Part shown: positions 62,730 through 64,000 of the stretch, piece after piece
Position numbering within the stretch: the first letter of the stretch is position 1
Layout: each line of letters opens with the position of its first letter
Source: Boothiomyces macroporosus
Lineage: Eukaryota > Chytridiomycota > Chytridiomycetes > Rhizophydiales > Terramycetaceae
Direction: 5' to 3'
Assembly (NCBI GenBank): GCA_027604185.1
Contig: JADGKB010000040.1
Location: 1-64,000, forward strand
DNA: 64,000 bases
The notes under the pieces: model-generated
Told to the model about the DNA's origin: nothing
The model's database searches: none
What the model saw: only the letters and a program-made list of their open reading frames with translations
Translations under genes and position numbers: made by a program

Positions 62730-64000
62730 ATGCAAAGCCAGTTCAGATGGTCGTATTCATGGGGGAAATTAACGATACGCACCCTGCTATTTAACGATTG
62801 GTTTCGCCATCGGGGATACTCTAAAATGACGGAAGTTTGGTTTTATTGCGGCATTATCTTCAGTTTGATTACAATATTTATGATGCCGATACTTCTCGGA
62901 ATGTTTGTGCTCACGTTTACAAATACAACAAGTATATCGTTTGATCAGCTCTCTCCGAAATCGTATTTCGCTGGACCAAGCAGTTTAATGCCAATATCCA
63001 ATTCTCCGTTCACAATAATGGTAATATAAAAGTAATATTAGATCCCAGGTTTGACTATTCCAATATCGGGGACTTTTTATTGGGCATTTTCCATGTTGCT
63101 TTCTGCAATTTGGCATGAACTTGGCCATGGGATCGCAGCTGCAAAGTAAGATTTCAATAATGGTAGCTATAGCGTCACACTACTACACTCTGGATTATTC
63201 TTATATTTAATTTTACCTGGTGCATATGTATCTTTGAGGGCATCAGAGTTGAAGATGAAGAAGCCACTCCAGCGATTAGCTGTAATTGGTGCTGGCCCTT
63301 GGCATAACATCACACTTGCACTAGTATCCAAGAGTATTCTTGAAAACTTGCCCTATCTAATTTCTTGGGGCTATGAATGTGTAAAGTTCATTTCAGTTGG
63401 AAGTGTAATTGTTCAGGAAGTTACGCGCGGATCAGATTTATCAGCAGTACTTAGAAGAGGTAGTTATTGATTTACTATAAGGCTCTATTATAAAAAGCAT
63501 AAATGATGTACCGCTCACTGGAGGGATTGAACAATATCACAATATCCTGGATCAAATAGTACAAGATCCCCACTTGCTTCCGCTGCGTTGTGTAGATGTT
63601 TCGCAACAAACAAGCAATTGCTGTTCAACAATAGATATCAAGCAAAATGCAGCCAAGTATTGTATATGGGACTCTGAATCTCTTCAGAACTATCGTTTGG
63701 TGGAGCATACCGGATACACCAATGTAATCCCCAATAAATGTGGATATATGAATGCAAATTTTTCAAATGGGACGATCTGTAAAACTTCAGAAGACTGCAA
63801 TGGGCAAAGCTGTATGGGGCCATTTATACCATCTTTTGAAAGGGTCTTGCATTTAATTATCAGTCCTTCAACCAGCCCCACCAGAAATCATTCAATTACA
63901 TTCATCGGAGAAGTAAACTCGTTTCAATCGATAGTTACAGTAGGGGAATTACTACCAAAGTACCCCTTCCTGCCTATTTCATTTCCCTATATTACTGAAA
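62730..64000 (+). CDS. MBTPS2: Site-2 protease (MBTPS2 type), 3' end beyond the window
   Basis: Exons 62730-63020, 63042-63145, 63167-63459 and 63482 to the window end; introns of 21, 21 and 22 nt. An N-terminal membrane region leads to IWHELGHGIAAAN, the HExxH zinc site of site-2 proteases. ILPGAYVSL, LAVIGAGPWHN and a PDZ segment VTRGSDLSAVLRRGSIIKSIND (junction) follow. A Cys-rich lumenal part (SNCCSTID, CIWDS, NKCGYM, CKTSEDCNGQSC) parallels the human protein. The second catalytic Asp motif lies beyond 64000. The enzyme cuts membrane-bound transcription factors such as SREBP in the Golgi. Confidence 0.94.

Noticed and set aside
1888..64000. Explanation of the frame breaks as sequencing errors or pseudogenes
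   Set aside because: The breaks are always removed by GT...AG segments of about 20 nt with a branch-like TAA(T/C) near the end, and they restore conserved motifs in dozens of genes. Random indels would not do this.
1..64000. tRNA or rRNA genes
   Set aside because: I looked for the GGTTCGANTCC box and rRNA-like conserved blocks on both strands and found none outside coding sequence. A dedicated scan such as tRNAscan-SE would be decisive.

Overview
The window is nuclear DNA of a fungus, most likely an early-diverging lineage. Fungal signs are a velvet-domain regulator, a laccase-type multicopper oxidase, a single-finger GATA factor, BUD22, fungal-type mitochondrial ribosomal proteins and a TATA-driven mpaB oxygenase. 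The cell is an aerobic, mitochondriate eukaryote: it carries a complex I accessory subunit, ETF-alpha, mitochondrial malate dehydrogenase, 3-ketoacyl-CoA thiolase, mito-ribosomal proteins and a mitochondrial rRNA methyltransferase. The standard genetic code fits throughout. I see no tRNA, rRNA, transposon or CRISPR.

The dominant feature is the gene architecture. Almost every gene is broken by spliceosomal introns of only 18-26 nt, most of them 19-22 nt. I placed about 120, and in nearly every gene the exon lengths then sum to a whole number of codons and conserved protein motifs are restored across the junctions. The introns start GTAA/GTAC/GTAT. Their branch-like CTAAT/TTAAT sits 2-8 nt before the terminal AG. 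Unusual cases are five stop-free 21-nt introns that hide inside open frames, a GC-AG intron, two introns that seem to end in TG, an intron placed directly before a stop codon (eL41), and a His-rich ZIP transporter tail cut by four introns around a 9-nt exon. Only two introns (43 and 52 nt) and one unresolved junction are longer.

Layout. 1-6.1 kb: an intronless, GC-rich bacterial-type beta-amylase, a laccase, a SIRT4-type sirtuin and a ZIP metal transporter. 6.1-12.5 kb: N-terminal methyltransferase, ETF-alpha, a KEN/D-box protein, an H1-like basic protein, a class III CoA-transferase, a TFB1M-type methyltransferase and VPS25. 12.5-26.9 kb: acyl-CoA synthetase, a complex I subunit, POP2/CAF1, ARL3, a triple zinc-ribbon protein, a bacterial-type DUF1003 protein, an F-box-like paralogue pair, a PHOSPHO-type phosphatase, dymeclin, monoacylglycerol lipase and a lipocalin. 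27-42.4 kb: NUDCD1, BUD22, an NPSN-like SNARE, thiolase, a two-domain Golgi glycosyltransferase, mL60, the ER chaperone HYOU1/LHS1, eL41, bS18m, malate dehydrogenase and a small coiled-coil protein. 42.7-57.1 kb: mpaB oxygenase plus a truncated copy, PAN3, a HECT ligase, a NIPA magnesium transporter, CCDC12, PPAT, a His-rich protein, a peroxisomal Nudix enzyme, RFC2, velvet and PTH2. 57.1-64 kb: three tandem MAPKK-like kinases, a GATA factor, a voltage-sensor protein and a site-2 protease cut by the window end.

Genes are very tightly packed. Divergent start codons lie as little as 9 bp apart and convergent stop codons as little as 1 bp apart. Functional themes are lipid and acyl-CoA catabolism (acyl-CoA synthetase, monoacylglycerol lipase, thiolase, ETF-alpha, CoA-transferase, CoA Nudix), mRNA turnover and splicing (POP2, PAN3, CCDC12) and the secretory pathway (ARL3, dymeclin, SNARE, HYOU1, site-2 protease).
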